Source of the DNA: Microcystis aeruginosa FD4
GTDB lineage: Bacteria; Cyanobacteriota; Cyanobacteriia; Cyanobacteriales; Microcystaceae
Length of the DNA: 64,000 bases
NCBI RefSeq assembly: GCF_009792235.1
Contig: NZ_CP046973.1
Span: 1,488,001-1,552,000 of the forward strand
Reading direction: 5' to 3'
Shown here: positions 1-8,963 of the stretch, in pieces
Layout of the letters: each line of letters opens with the position of its first letter
How positions within the stretch are numbered: the stretch's first letter is position 1
Notes under the pieces: model-generated
The model's database searches: none
Seen by the model: only the letters and a program-made list of their open reading frames with translations
What the model was told of the DNA's origin: nothing
Program-made: the position numbers and the translations under genes

Positions 1-533
1 TATAAATACACGCTGGCATAACTACGCGCTTCCTGACGCATTGCCCCGTCGCTATTGAGATAAAAACGTCTGACCTGCTGTTGTCCCAAACCGTTATAGG
101 GAACACTGGCAATAGCCGGATGGGCCGCTAGTAAGGATTTTTCAGCGGCCAATAACTTATCGATGAGAGTGGATACAGGTGCTTGATTAGACATTTCGCT
201 GGCCACTTCTGTGGTAGGTGCGGTGGCAGCGGGACTAAAATCGGGGACATTTTCCTTAACGCCAAAAAAGCTGGCTTCCTGGGCGGTTTTCAGGGCTAAT
301 TGCAGTCCCACCGGGTCCACATCGGTGGTCGAGGTGACACCGACTTGATTATCCCGATTCCAGACGCGAACGATAACGCTGGAACGATTGGAAGCTTGTA
401 CCTGTTTCGGTTCCCCTTGAAACACATCCACATCGGTTTCATCGACAGAAGAACCATAGATGTCGTATTTAGCAATTCCTAAAGCTTGGGCGCTAGAATT
501 AGCGATTTGGGCGATATCTTCAACTTTTGGCAT
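1..533 (-). CDS. TldD/PmbA family protein, N-terminal part (cut by window edge)
   Basis: About 177 codons are visible from an ATG at 533 reading leftwards out of the window. The N-terminus (MPKVEDIAQIANSSAQALG) and the later stretch with VRVWNRDNQVGVTSTTDVDP resemble the N-terminal domain of PmbA/TldE-type proteins. These are partners of TldD in a metalloprotease that matures small peptides and degrades some antitoxins in other bacteria. A TldD homologue lies upstream on the same strand (1365-2834) with only the DUF456 gene and a repeat-rich spacer between, so the two probably work together. The catalytic HExxxH motif belongs to TldD; PmbA-type partners usually lack it, but that region cannot be checked here. 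Family assignment is fairly sure; the function in this organism is inferred. Confidence 0.75.
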   Translation of the reverse strand, partial: MPKVEDIAQIANSSAQALGIAKYDIYGSSVDETDVDVFQGEPKQVQASNRSSVIVRVWNRDNQVGVTSTTDVDPVGLQLALKTAQEASFFGVKENVPDFSPAATAPTTEVASEMSNQAPVSTLIDKLLAAEKSLLAAHPAIASVPYNGLGQQQVRRFYLNSDGAMRQEARSYASVYL

Positions 534-570
534 AGATTTATGGGGGGGGTTAGGTGTTGGAGGATTTTTC

Positions 571-668
571 AGTTATCAGTAAACAGTAATCAGTAATCAG
601 TGAAAAGAAAGCTCAGAACTTGCCACTTAACAGTGTCCACTGAAAACTCAAATCTGATAACTGATAGC
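571..668. repeat. CAGTAATCAGT / CTGATAACT simple-repeat patch
   Basis: Short AT-rich units of the type CAGTTATCAGTAAACAGTAATC recur here, with a nearby block ending CTCAAATCTGATAACTGATAG. The same family occurs at 781-835, 20105-20145, 43866-43905 and 55441-55583. There is no coding content. It fills most of the spacer between the DUF456 gene and the PmbA-like gene. Confidence 0.8.
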
Positions 669-686
669 GGTCAGCCGTAAGCTGGA

Positions 687-779
687 TAAGTAGGGAGGCA
701 CAATTATTTGTAGGATGGGTTAGCGCACTTCGTAAACCATGCGGGCGTTGGGTTTCATGCTTCAACCCAACCTACGTTC
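687..779. repeat. MITE family A, 3'-truncated copy
   Basis: The block starts with TAAGTAGGGAGGCACAATTA and runs through GTAGGATGGGTTAGCGCACT to CCCAACCTACGTTC. It matches the first two thirds of the 150-bp element at 28788-28937 and 63298-63447, but the right inverted end (CCACCTACTTA) is missing and CTGATAACT repeats follow directly. Confidence 0.75.
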
Positions 780-786
780 TGAAAAC

Positions 787-1362
787 TCAAATCTGATAAC
801 TGATAACTGATAACTGATAACTGATAACTGAAGAGAGATGCGGCCAGGTGGTGACAATAAAGACGATAACGGCAGCCGTGGCCAGCATAGCTTTGGCAAC
901 GTGACCGATAACTGTACCGACGACGATACCGACACAGACTTTTAGGGATTGTTGCAAACGGGGGGTTAATTCCAAATCGCGACGATAGGCGTATTCTCCC
1001 AAAAAAGCCCCGACCACAGGACCGACAAATAGGCCGATAATTGGGCCGCCAATGGGTAAAGCTGGTAAAAGCCCGAATATTCCCGCTAATAAGCCCACTA
1101 CTAGCCCGATTTGACTCCAATTGCTCGCCCCAACTTTTTGGGCGCCGAGATAACTAGCGAGGAATTCCACCCCCAGACTGAGGAGAAGGATAACAAAGGC
1201 CACGGTTAAAGCGACCCCCATCCCTGCGAATTTGGTGACGAAACCCCATACCAGCATGGCGATTAAAATCAAACTCATGCCGGGGATAGCGGGCAGCAGT
1301 TCGCCAATTATCCCCACTATCATGATGGCGATGAGGAAATAGTAGAGAATTACTAAAGTCAT
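787..1362 (-). CDS. DUF456 family membrane protein
   Basis: A 191-residue, very hydrophobic protein with about five membrane segments and glycine/proline-rich turns (GELLPAIPGMSLI, GLLPALPIGGPIIGLFVGP), typical of DUF456 proteins of unknown function. The start lies 2 bases after the tldD stop codon, so the two genes are almost certainly co-transcribed. The last roughly 15 residues (SVISYQLSVISYQI) are not membrane-like family sequence: they are encoded by a CTGATAACT simple repeat (781-835) that has run into the 3' end of the gene. The native C-terminus was probably near TTWPHL. Family is recognised; function unknown. Confidence 0.8.
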   Translation of the reverse strand: MTLVILYYFLIAIMIVGIIGELLPAIPGMSLILIAMLVWGFVTKFAGMGVALTVAFVILLLSLGVEFLASYLGAQKVGASNWSQIGLVVGLLAGIFGLLPALPIGGPIIGLFVGPVVGAFLGEYAYRRDLELTPRLQQSLKVCVGIVVGTVIGHVAKAMLATAAVIVFIVTTWPHLSSVISYQLSVISYQI

Positions 1363-1364
1363 GA

Positions 1365-2834
1365 TTAGCGACCGCCAACGGTAATAGAATCGACTTTTAA
1401 ATGGGGTTGACCAACGGTGACATAAACGCTACCACTGACAGAACCGCAAAAACCCGCCGCTAGACCTAAATCTTGGGAACACATAGAGATTTTATTCATA
1501 ATCTCCTTAGCTGAACCAATTAAAGTCGCGCCTTTCAGGGGTTTAGTCAGGTTGCCGTTTTCGATAAGATAGGCCTCCTCGACGGCGAAATTAAATTCAC
1601 CGGTAGCCCCCACACTACCACCGCCCATTTTTTTGCAATAAATGCCTTTATCGATGGAATTAAAGAGATTATCGAGGTTATATTCCCCGGGGGCGATGTA
1701 GGTATTCCGCATCCGACTAGCGGCGGCATAGGTGTAGTTTTGACGGCGACCGCTACCTGTGCGCGGATGGCCGGTTTTCATTGAACCGGTGCGATCGGCA
1801 ATGAAGTTTTTTAGGATACCATTTTCAATTAGGAGAGTACGCTGGGCCGGCATTCCCTCATCGTCCATATCGATAGTACCGAAAGCTTTATCGGATAATC
1901 CTTCGTCCCAAGCCGTCAGATTTTCGTGGGCGATTTTTTCGCCTTTTTTATCGAGAAAGGGTGTGGTTTTTTGTTCAATTTGGGTAGTTTCTAACAAATG
2001 GCCACAAGCTTCGTGGAAGATAACGCCGCCAAATTCATTGGCCATGACGATGGGATAACTGCCGGATTCTACATAGTCAGCGTAAAGCATTTTACCCGCC
2101 GATTCGGCCACTTCTGCCGCCGATTCCTCGGCATTCCAAGTCCGCAGAAAATCGGGATTACTGGTACTACCCACCCGTTTACCAATGCTAGAACGATTAG
2201 TTCCATCGGCACAGAGGAGATTATAGCCCACCGATTGGGTGAGGCGAATATCCCGGGCAAAAGTGCCATCACTAGCGGCAACTAAAATTTCTTGCCAATC
2301 GCGAAAATAAGCGGCGCGACGAGATTGAACGTGAGAGGCTTTCTGATTGAGGTGAACGTTAGCATTTAGCAGAATATCACCCATTTCTCGCAAAGAACTG
2401 CAATTATTCAGCCAAATGTCTTTATTTTTTACCGTGGCATAATCCCGGAACATTTCCAGATTGATTTCGGGAATATATGCGTTAGGACCGGGTAGGTTTA
2501 AACCGAGAATCGATAAACCTTTTTCTAGGGCATTTTTTAAGCCTTGGAAGCTTAAATCGTTGGTACTGACGTAACAATCGGCTTTACCGCGAAAAAGACG
2601 GATTCCTGCCCCTGTAGATAGTTTCGGTGAGAGACTGGTGATGGTGTCATCTTCGGCTAAACAACTGATATAGTTAACTCTTTCGAGGAAAAATTCGATA
2701 AAAGTTGCCCCGGCAGCCCGTCCCAGTCCCAAAAGAGTGGACAAAGGGGCCGCCCAAGAGCTATCAAAGCGCTCCAGACTAGGATTATATTTCAGGGTGG
2801 GGAGTTCTTTGGAGATGAGTAGAGTGGGTGACAT
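1365..2834 (-). CDS. tldD: TldD-type metalloprotease
   Basis: A 489-residue protein carrying the TldD zinc-site motif HEACGH at about residues 274-279, within VIFHEACGHLLE. The glycine-rich C-terminal half has GGSVGATGEFNFAVEEAYLI. In characterised bacteria, TldD with TldE/PmbA forms a cytoplasmic heterodimeric protease that trims peptide natural products and unfolded peptides. The PmbA-like partner gene lies downstream on the same strand beyond the DUF456 gene. Length is normal for the family. The ATG at 2834 is preceded by a 184-base spacer containing the promoter region. The substrate is not predictable from sequence. Confidence 0.88.
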   Translation of the reverse strand: MSPTLLISKELPTLKYNPSLERFDSSWAAPLSTLLGLGRAAGATFIEFFLERVNYISCLAEDDTITSLSPKLSTGAGIRLFRGKADCYVSTNDLSFQGLKNALEKGLSILGLNLPGPNAYIPEINLEMFRDYATVKNKDIWLNNCSSLREMGDILLNANVHLNQKASHVQSRRAAYFRDWQEILVAASDGTFARDIRLTQSVGYNLLCADGTNRSSIGKRVGSTSNPDFLRTWNAEESAAEVAESAGKMLYADYVESGSYPIVMANEFGGVIFHEACGHLLETTQIEQKTTPFLDKKGEKIAHENLTAWDEGLSDKAFGTIDMDDEGMPAQRTLLIENGILKNFIADRTGSMKTGHPRTGSGRRQNYTYAAASRMRNTYIAPGEYNLDNLFNSIDKGIYCKKMGGGSVGATGEFNFAVEEAYLIENGNLTKPLKGATLIGSAKEIMNKISMCSQDLGLAAGFCGSVSGSVYVTVGQPHLKVDSITVGGR

Positions 2835-3018
2835 AAAGCTCGTTTATCAGTTAATCTGCTGGTTTCTAGTCTAACAGCTATCAGTTTTTTCCGTATTGGG
2901 GTGCGTTAGCGCGGCCCAACCCAGCTAAATTTTTCTCCTTCATATCTCTTAATAAAAACCTTGATTCGATCGCTCATCGCCCGCAAGATTAGATAAAGAG
3001 CGACTCAGGATAAAAATA

Positions 3019-3483
3019 ATGGCCACAGCGACACAATTCTTAAACATTTCTGACTTGACAAAAGATGATTATTGTGTATTCGGTTTAGCGATTTGTTTTC
3101 TCAAACAGGAGGGAGAATTAGAAAAAGTGGCGGTGTTAGAACCGATTCCCTCGGCAGCCCTAGAGGCAATTGTCAAAGGAATTCCCACTTCCTACGAATT
3201 TGCCCGCGCTATGAGTTTAGGAGAGGTTTTTCAGGAAGATAATCCTCAAATACCCAGTAATTTCCCCGATAATACCCAATTATGTGAGAATTTTGTTGAA
3301 AGGGCGATTGCGGCAACTCGCACCTATAAAAATCAACCCCACCTGCAAGGGTTAATCCCCTTGGGCAGCCAAAAAGACGATTTAAACTTTTCCCTAGAGA
3401 AAAAACGCATCTTGAATGCTGTTCATGTGGTGCGGACGGAGGATAACGTCAAACAACATTCTCACACCCATAAGGTTTTGTAA
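3019..3483 (+). CDS. Conserved hypothetical protein, 154 aa
   Basis: A soluble, acidic 154-residue protein with no membrane segment or signal peptide. The N-terminal 60 residues (DYCVFGLAICFLKQEGELEKVAV) look like a folded beta-rich domain. The C-terminus ends in a histidine-rich HSHTHKVL. I do not recognise a catalytic motif. It is transcribed divergently from tldD and stands alone, followed by repeats. Codon use matches neighbouring housekeeping genes, so it is probably a real gene. Confidence 0.6.
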   Translation: MATATQFLNISDLTKDDYCVFGLAICFLKQEGELEKVAVLEPIPSAALEAIVKGIPTSYEFARAMSLGEVFQEDNPQIPSNFPDNTQLCENFVERAIAATRTYKNQPHLQGLIPLGSQKDDLNFSLEKKRILNAVHVVRTEDNVKQHSHTHKVL

Positions 3484-3546
3484 TCAAGGTTAGTTCGGGT
3501 TAGGGAATTTTTGCAGTTTTCCCTGATTCCGAACTCAGATGAACCA

Positions 3547-3853
3547 GTTATCTTAAGGGTGAGGTGTGGGGTGTGGGGTGTGGGGTGTGGGGTGTGGGGT
3601 GTGGGGTTTTACCCATTTTCAGGGGGTCAATTACCTAATTTTCAGGGAAAAAGTGCCTAAATTTCCCCCCCGAACACTCCAATGGCTGGCACTTTTTGAT
3701 TTCAAAAAAGCCTAAAAATATTATCCAACAAGGTTTTTAGATTTATTCAGCAAACCCTACTTATAAGGACAGGCAAAAGGGTGAATAAATAATCAGTTTT
3801 TAATAACCGGATTTAGTATCAGACTATAGCAGTTATCTTAAGGGTGAGGTGTA
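3547..3853. repeat. GTGTGGG tandem repeats plus MITE family B remnant
   Basis: Six or more GTGTGGG units (about 3562-3607) run into sequence shared with 40260-40415, including TTACCTAATTTTCAGGGAAA and TCCAACAAGGTTTTTAGA and ending TTTATTCAGCAAACCCT at 3758. That is the right part of MITE family B; the left inverted end is absent. The motif CAGTTATCTTAAGGGTGAGG occurs at both 3548 and 3830, a direct repeat around the block. No gene is seen between 3484 and 3937. Confidence 0.7.
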
Positions 3854-3937
3854 AAGTTGGGATTTTGAGGAGTCGGTCGTCAGGAGATTATTTTTATTTA
3901 TTCTCCACACTTCATAATTCATAATTAGCAGAAATTA

Positions 3938-5191
3938 TTAAGGCAATGCTACACATAAATTTTTGCTGACTGAATAAATATATTCAAACAAATAATCCCA
4001 TTGATTTTCTAAATGTTTAGCCATGTGGTAAGCAAGTAAAGGTGGCACAGCATTACCAATTAGTTTGTAACCATCCGTAGCCGAAAGTGAATATTTTTCA
4101 TCTCCCTTGTTTTGTTGACGCACAAATTGAAAATCATCGGGAAAAGTCTGTATTCTCGCACATTCCCGCACAGTTAAACGTCTCATTTTTAATCCTGCTT
4201 CTAACTCATTAATTATCTTTCCCCCTAATTCTAAAGATAATCTCCTAAATTCAATATTGCCGTGATGTTCCGAGCGAATAGTCGGACCTAAACCCTGTAA
4301 ATTAACCTCGATTTGTCCCTGAGTTTTACCATAATATTTAGCTTTTGAGTAGCTTTTTTGTGAGAGGTCAAATAACTCATCTTCCGGTTCTGCTAAACCT
4401 GATAATATCTGACCCACTGTACTGTAAGTTTTAACTTCATGGGTTGGACGGGGAAAAATATCATTATTTTCTAGATGTCCTATCGCTGTCGCTTTTAAAT
4501 AGGTTTTATTTAAACCGATAAAGATAATTCTTTCCCTAGTTTGGGGAATTCCGTAATCGGGAGCAAAGAGAAGTTTAGGGATAACTATATATCCATCTTT
4601 ACCAATGGCACTAAAATCATCTTCAATTATATCTTTAACATTAGCCAAAGAGATTAAACCTTTGACATTTTCAGCAATAAAAACTTTAGGTAAGGTTAAT
4701 TCAATAACTCTTTTCATCCAATAATAGAGTTTCCCGCGATTATCCTGAAAACTATCTTCACTCTCGTCTAGTAGTTTACCTGTGTGACTTTTGTGAGAAT
4801 TAAACCCCTTTCTTTTTCCTGAAACACTAAAATCTTGACAGGGAAAACCTCCCGTTACTACATCGATATTACTGGGAAACTGAAACTCTCCTTTTTCTGC
4901 TTGTTTGACTAAATCTACAATACTACCCAAGTGAAATACATTTGTTTTATCCCTTTTTTCAAAGTAGGGAATCCAAGCATTGTGAGCAGCTTTAGTTATA
5001 TCATTAGCAAAGACAGTTTCAAAAGAAGTACGCGGTAGTTTTAGCCATGGTTCCCGTCTTTCTACTATCCAATCTTGATGAATATTTTCATTAACACAGT
5101 CTTGGTGTACCCAAAAACCTCCCTCTAATCCTAAGTCCATTCCCCCGCAGCCAGAAAATAGGGATAAAACTCGCTTTTGTTGCCTATTCAT
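3938..5191 (-). CDS. DNA (cytosine-5) methyltransferase
   Basis: A 417-residue C5 methyltransferase with motif I VLSLFSGCGGMDLGLEGGF at the N-terminus, the catalytic PCQ in TGGFPCQDFSVSG (motif IV), ENV in FIAENVKGL (motif VI) and a C-terminal GNAVPP (motif X). It transfers a methyl group from S-adenosylmethionine to C5 of cytosine in a specific DNA site; the site cannot be read from the sequence. The ATG at 5191 is preferred over an adjacent in-frame GTG at 5194. No restriction endonuclease gene lies beside it. Its only neighbours are a PIN toxin pair, so it appears to be an orphan or defence-island methyltransferase. Confidence 0.92.
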   Translation of the reverse strand: MNRQQKRVLSLFSGCGGMDLGLEGGFWVHQDCVNENIHQDWIVERREPWLKLPRTSFETVFANDITKAAHNAWIPYFEKRDKTNVFHLGSIVDLVKQAEKGEFQFPSNIDVVTGGFPCQDFSVSGKRKGFNSHKSHTGKLLDESEDSFQDNRGKLYYWMKRVIELTLPKVFIAENVKGLISLANVKDIIEDDFSAIGKDGYIVIPKLLFAPDYGIPQTRERIIFIGLNKTYLKATAIGHLENNDIFPRPTHEVKTYSTVGQILSGLAEPEDELFDLSQKSYSKAKYYGKTQGQIEVNLQGLGPTIRSEHHGNIEFRRLSLELGGKIINELEAGLKMRRLTVRECARIQTFPDDFQFVRQQNKGDEKYSLSATDGYKLIGNAVPPLLAYHMAKHLENQWDYLFEYIYSVSKNLCVALP

Positions 5192-5253
5192 CACTATTGA
5201 TTAAATGAGTAATTTAATAATATCATACTGATAATCAACTCGATCAAAAGGGA

Positions 5254-5673
5254 TTAATTTAAAGTTAGTTGATTGGATATTATTAATCGATCCTGCATAT
5301 CTTCAGAGTCAAGAATATTAGCATCGGTTGCTAAGGCACTAGCGACAATTAAACTATCCCAAAAAGAAAAACTGTAATGATTGCGGAGTTCAGAGGCTCT
5401 TAAAATAATATTGCGATCAAGTTGAATAACAAGACATCCATCGTAAAATTCTTGGATAATTTGTCTAATTTTAATTTCACTTATTTTAGCTTTTTTGGAT
5501 AAAACAGAGCAAACTTTATTAATAATTTGCCTAGTGATTAAGATATTTTCCCTGCTAGTTAAAGCAGCCGCTAGATTGTGTTTTCGTATTTCTTCAGCCT
5601 CGTTACACTCTGGGTCTATTAAAAGACGGTATAGCCAGATATTAGAATCACAAAAATAAAGAGAATTGGTCAT
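5254..5673 (-). CDS. PIN-domain ribonuclease (VapC-like toxin)
   Basis: A 139-residue PIN protein. The first acidic residue is in YFCDSNIWLY and the others in FWDSLIVASAL and NILDSEDMQD, the usual Mg-binding acidic set of VapC-type RNases. The start lies 2 bases after the stop of the upstream small gene (5676-5885), the classic antitoxin-toxin arrangement. It is expected to cleave RNA when freed from the antitoxin; the target is unknown. All acidic positions appear present, so the toxin is probably intact. Confidence 0.85.
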   Translation of the reverse strand: MTNSLYFCDSNIWLYRLLIDPECNEAEEIRKHNLAAALTSRENILITRQIINKVCSVLSKKAKISEIKIRQIIQEFYDGCLVIQLDRNIILRASELRNHYSFSFWDSLIVASALATDANILDSEDMQDRLIISNQLTLN

Positions 5674-5675
5674 AA

Positions 5676-5885
5676 TTATAGCTGATGAATTTCTTCCCGA
5701 TTTAATTGACGAATACCTTGAACAGCAACGGGTTTTTGAGTTAATTCGGCAATGATTCCAGTGGTTGATATTTTTTTATTTTGTTTGATCACAATAACTT
5801 GAACTTCGCTGTCTTCCCTCAAGTCCTGTTGATATTCTTCGGGAATTTCGATGATACCTTGTTTAATTTTAGCTTTAAATTCCAC
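5676..5885 (-). CDS. Antitoxin of the PIN toxin pair
   Basis: A 69-residue protein with an N-terminal swapped-hairpin-like segment (FKAKIKQGIIEIPEEYQQ) and a charged C-terminal tail, as in AbrB/VapB-type antitoxins. It should bind the PIN protein and the operon promoter. It overlaps nothing and leads directly into the toxin gene. An AT-rich palindromic stretch upstream (about 5930-6000) may hold the promoter/operator. The exact antitoxin family is not certain. Confidence 0.7.
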   Translation of the reverse strand: MEFKAKIKQGIIEIPEEYQQDLREDSEVQVIVIKQNKKISTTGIIAELTQKPVAVQGIRQLNREEIHQL

Positions 5886-6014
5886 GGCATTTAACCTATT
5901 GTTTCTCTCGAGCGACTGTCTATAAGCTCAATTATAACCAATCTTGGTTAATTCCAACAGTTCTGTGCTGTTATAATTTTCGTTATTGAGCTTAGATAGT
6001 TTTTGGTTATCATA

Positions 6015-6137
6015 TAAGTAGGGAGGCACAATTATTTGTAGGATGGGTTAGCGCACTTCGTAACCCGTGCAGGCGTTGGGTTTTATGCTTAAACCCAACC
6101 TACGTTCATCTTATATTTAATTCCACCCACCCACTTA
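6015..6137. repeat. MITE family A, 123-bp variant
   Basis: Runs from TAAGTAGGGAGGCACAATTA to TTCCACCCACCCACTTA, so both inverted ends (TAAGTAGG / CCcACTTA) are present. It lacks the inner segment CGTTCGGCAAAAGCTCACGG found in the 150-bp copies. It abuts the truncated small reading frame at 6156. Confidence 0.8.
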
Positions 6138-6155
6138 GGAAAAGATTAAAATGCA

Positions 6156-6314
6156 ATGAGAAGTGGCACTAAAGCTGATGGTACTGACATTCCAGATAGT
6201 AGTATTCATTCTGTATTAAGCAAACTTATCGAAGAAGGAAAAGTCAAGCAAATAAAATCTGATAAGTCCTCTGATCCCGATCAGTATCAAGTTGTAACTA
6301 ATGTATGGGATTAA
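6156..6314 (+). pseudogene. 3' fragment of an unknown gene
   Basis: A 52-codon frame with the segment SSIHSVLSKLIEEGKVKQIK, which looks like the recognition part of a winged-helix domain, followed by a short charged tail. The upstream part of the gene seems to have been lost at the junction with MITE A (6015-6137); no ribosome-binding site is visible. It could be a remnant of a regulator or restriction-associated protein. Confidence 0.4.
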
Positions 6315-6316
6315 TT

Positions 6317-7438
6317 CTAAGGTTTCCTGATCTCCCCCACTGCGATCGCTGCATTTTGTCCTCCGAAACCGAAACTAAGACAGAGACAATTGTGCAGGGA
6401 AAAATTAACAGCCGATCTAGTTAAATTTAATTGGAAAGGCGACTCGCTCATCCCGACACAAGGGGGAATTAGCTGATTTTTGAGAGCCATTAAACAAAAA
6501 GCCACGCCTAATACCCCCGAAGCCCCTAGAGTGTGTCCCGTTGCTCCTTTTGTCGAGCTTACAGGTACTTGCGAGCCAAAAATGCTGGCGATCAGGTTTG
6601 CTTCCCGTTCATCGTTTAAACGCGTGCTAGTGCCGTGGGCGTGAATGTAATTAATTTCATTTTTTCTTAATTGACTTCTGTGCAAACACAGTTCTATGGC
6701 TTTGGTAGCACTACGATTATCCACCGCCGGGGCGCTCAGATGATCGGCATCGCAGGTAAAACCATAGCCCAAAATCTGCCCGTAGATGGGGGCATTTCTG
6801 CTGAGAGCCAGTTCCTCCGATTCAAGGACTAAAATCGCCCCACCTTCGCCCAAAACCAAACCCTCTCTAGCTCTATCAAAAGGATAACAGCCCGTTTTCG
6901 CCAAAGCTCCAATCTGTTCAAATCCCACCAAAGTTAAGGGAGTGATCGGGGTTTCGATCGCCCCGGCTAAAACTCGATCGCATTCTCCCAGGCTAATTAA
7001 TTCTACACCCCTAGCAATCGACCAGATACCCGTGGCACAGGCTGCCATCGGTGCTAAAACTGGGGCGCTGGTTTCTATCAATCTAGCGGTCAATACCGAG
7101 GCGCGATCGGGTAAACTATCTAACCAGTTTTCTACTATTCCCGTCGCTGCCATCCGTTCCCACAACCCCTGACAACTGCGACTAGAACCGATAGTGACAC
7201 CACAATCCTTTAAGGGAGGCGTTAATTTTGCGTCTTCAAGGGCAGCGATCAGAGCAATTTTCGTTAAATCCTCTAAAAATGCGGGTTTGTGACCGATTAA
7301 ACCCAGGGGTAGTGCGGGTAAATCAGAAAAGGGTTGTTGCCTAGTTATACCAATTTTGCCCTCTAGTAATCCTTGCCAACTCTGACTTAAATCTCCTAGA
7401 GAACTGATCAACCCAATTCCCGTCACTACAACATTCAC
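6317..7438 (-). CDS. Beta-ketoacyl-ACP synthase family protein (KAS II-like)
   Basis: A 373-residue thiolase-fold condensing enzyme. The nucleophilic cysteine is in APMAACATGIWSIARG, the two histidines are in HAHGTSTRLNDERE and TKGATGHTLGASGVLG, and the C-terminal glycine motif is LSFGFGGQNAA. This is the Cys-His-His triad of KAS I/II, which joins malonyl-ACP to an acyl-ACP. It is about 40 residues shorter than typical FabF, so it may be a second, specialised KAS. No acyl carrier protein or other fatty-acid gene is adjacent. Enzyme class is sure; the chain length or pathway it serves is not. Confidence 0.85.
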   Translation of the reverse strand: MNVVVTGIGLISSLGDLSQSWQGLLEGKIGITRQQPFSDLPALPLGLIGHKPAFLEDLTKIALIAALEDAKLTPPLKDCGVTIGSSRSCQGLWERMAATGIVENWLDSLPDRASVLTARLIETSAPVLAPMAACATGIWSIARGVELISLGECDRVLAGAIETPITPLTLVGFEQIGALAKTGCYPFDRAREGLVLGEGGAILVLESEELALSRNAPIYGQILGYGFTCDADHLSAPAVDNRSATKAIELCLHRSQLRKNEINYIHAHGTSTRLNDEREANLIASIFGSQVPVSSTKGATGHTLGASGVLGVAFCLMALKNQLIPPCVGMSESPFQLNLTRSAVNFSLHNCLCLSFGFGGQNAAIAVGEIRKP

Positions 7439-7547
7439 TTATCAGCTACCGAAGGACGCTACGCGCCCTCAAAAGAAAAAGAGAAACTAGGGGTAAACCC
7501 TGATATTCTAAACCTAGAAGGCTCCTGAACTCACCCCGGAGTAACAA

Positions 7548-7575
7548 TTGAAAGGCCACAACCGTTGCCTTTCAA
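7548..7575. other. Perfect 9-bp hairpin in spacer
   Basis: TTGAAAGGC and GCCTTTCAA pair perfectly around a 10-base loop in the 229-base spacer between sbcD and the ketoacyl synthase gene, both on the minus strand. There is no T-run on either side, so a simple intrinsic terminator is not well supported. Otherwise I see nothing in 7439-7667. Confidence 0.4.
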
Positions 7576-7667
7576 AAGTCAGTGACAAGGATTTTTCTGT
7601 CATGAAACCTTAAATTTAGAATTGCTGCGGGACTGAAAAAGCTCTCTTTTGCCGATCCTATCTCTAG

Positions 7668-8921
7668 CTAAATCGAGGTTTCTTCCTCCGTCCAAATTTC
7701 TGGCTGTTGATTTAATAAAAGCTGGGCTGCCTCTAACATATCAGCGACAATATCGCGCAAATCTGTCTTATTATCGATATAAGCTTTTAACGCTTCCATC
7801 GGGTCTAATTGATTACCCACCCCTAATTCTGGTAAACGGGGACGGGTTAATTGACTAATTAATTCCGCCCGAATACTATAACTATGGGCAGGTTTTAATG
7901 CCTCATCAAGCTGATTGGTGTTGATTAGTTCTAATTGTTCACTGCGAATTTTATAAACTAAGCGGATAACTGCTTCCTGAATATCGTATTTTTTGAGAGC
8001 TTTCAGCAATTCTTTTTGGGGGTTTTCTGCCTCGGAAACATCCACTTCGATGGAACGGAAAGGACGCACGGGTAAAGGACAAAATTCCCATTTAACCTCT
8101 CCTTTAGCCACTTCTATTAAAACATAGCCCTTATCTTCTTTTTCCTCGCTAAAATCCACTCGATCGATGCTCCCCGGATAGACAATAGGGGGATCATTAC
8201 TAGGATTAAGATTTTGGTGTTTGTGAACATGACCGAGGGCAACGTACTCGAATTGTGGACGATTTAGCAACGATAAAGGTACAGTAAAACCTTTACCAAC
8301 CGCTAAAAATCTTTCTGCTCCTAAACTAGCTCGATCGGCCATTAAATGGGCTAATAAAACTGTTGGTACACTTGTATCTAATTGGCGAATTTCTCCTTCT
8401 AAAACCGGTTCCAAACGGTTAATTAACAATTCATTTACCCCACTCAAGGATAAACCCTCGGTTTCGGGACGGGTTAAGAGAGTGGCGCGGGTTAACCAGG
8501 GTAAAGTAATTACTTGGATATCGCCGTTGCGGGTGGTGATGCGATGGGTGGTCAGGCGATCGCCAACAATAAACCCCGGCACCGCTAAGGTACGATAGAT
8601 GGAGAGACTGACACCGCCATTACCATGAGAATGTTGATCGTGATTACCCACTAATAACACCGTCGGGATATTAGCATCGGCAAGACGACGGAATTGACTG
8701 GCAAAAGCTTCGTGAACAAAAGGAGGAGGAGTGGCATCGGGAAAGGCATCTCCCCCAAAAAGCACTAGATCCACAGGGTTGGCAATAGCCCGATCGATAC
8801 AGAGGCTCAAACTGCCCATAAAATCCTCTAAACGCGTGTTTAATCCCGTTTTTGGGTTTAAACGCCCATGGGAAAAACCACTCCCCATGTGAATATCCGA
8901 TAAGTGCAGTATTTTAATCAT
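7668..8921 (-). CDS. sbcD: Exonuclease SbcD, nuclease subunit (Mre11 family)
   Basis: A 417-residue calcineurin-like phosphoesterase. The metal-ligand motifs are HLSDIHMG (residues ~5-12), LVLFGGDAF (~53-61), VLLVGNHDQH (~92-101) and ALGHVHKHQ (~225). In this family, SbcD with the ATPase SbcC opens hairpins and degrades double-stranded DNA ends. No sbcC is adjacent, which is common in cyanobacteria. Given the many inverted repeats here, an Mre11-type hairpin nuclease is relevant to genome stability, but that is inference. Confidence 0.88.
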   Translation of the reverse strand: MIKILHLSDIHMGSGFSHGRLNPKTGLNTRLEDFMGSLSLCIDRAIANPVDLVLFGGDAFPDATPPPFVHEAFASQFRRLADANIPTVLLVGNHDQHSHGNGGVSLSIYRTLAVPGFIVGDRLTTHRITTRNGDIQVITLPWLTRATLLTRPETEGLSLSGVNELLINRLEPVLEGEIRQLDTSVPTVLLAHLMADRASLGAERFLAVGKGFTVPLSLLNRPQFEYVALGHVHKHQNLNPSNDPPIVYPGSIDRVDFSEEKEDKGYVLIEVAKGEVKWEFCPLPVRPFRSIEVDVSEAENPQKELLKALKKYDIQEAVIRLVYKIRSEQLELINTNQLDEALKPAHSYSIRAELISQLTRPRLPELGVGNQLDPMEALKAYIDNKTDLRDIVADMLEAAQLLLNQQPEIWTEEETSI

Positions 8922-8963
8922 GGTAAAGAAAAAACAGGCGCAATTAAGTACACCTGTTCAGGA

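Noticed and set aside
7548..7575. sbcD terminator
   Set aside because: The hairpin is perfect but has no T-run and lies upstream of the KAS gene rather than clearly after a stop in both possible directions; kept only as an unassigned hairpin.
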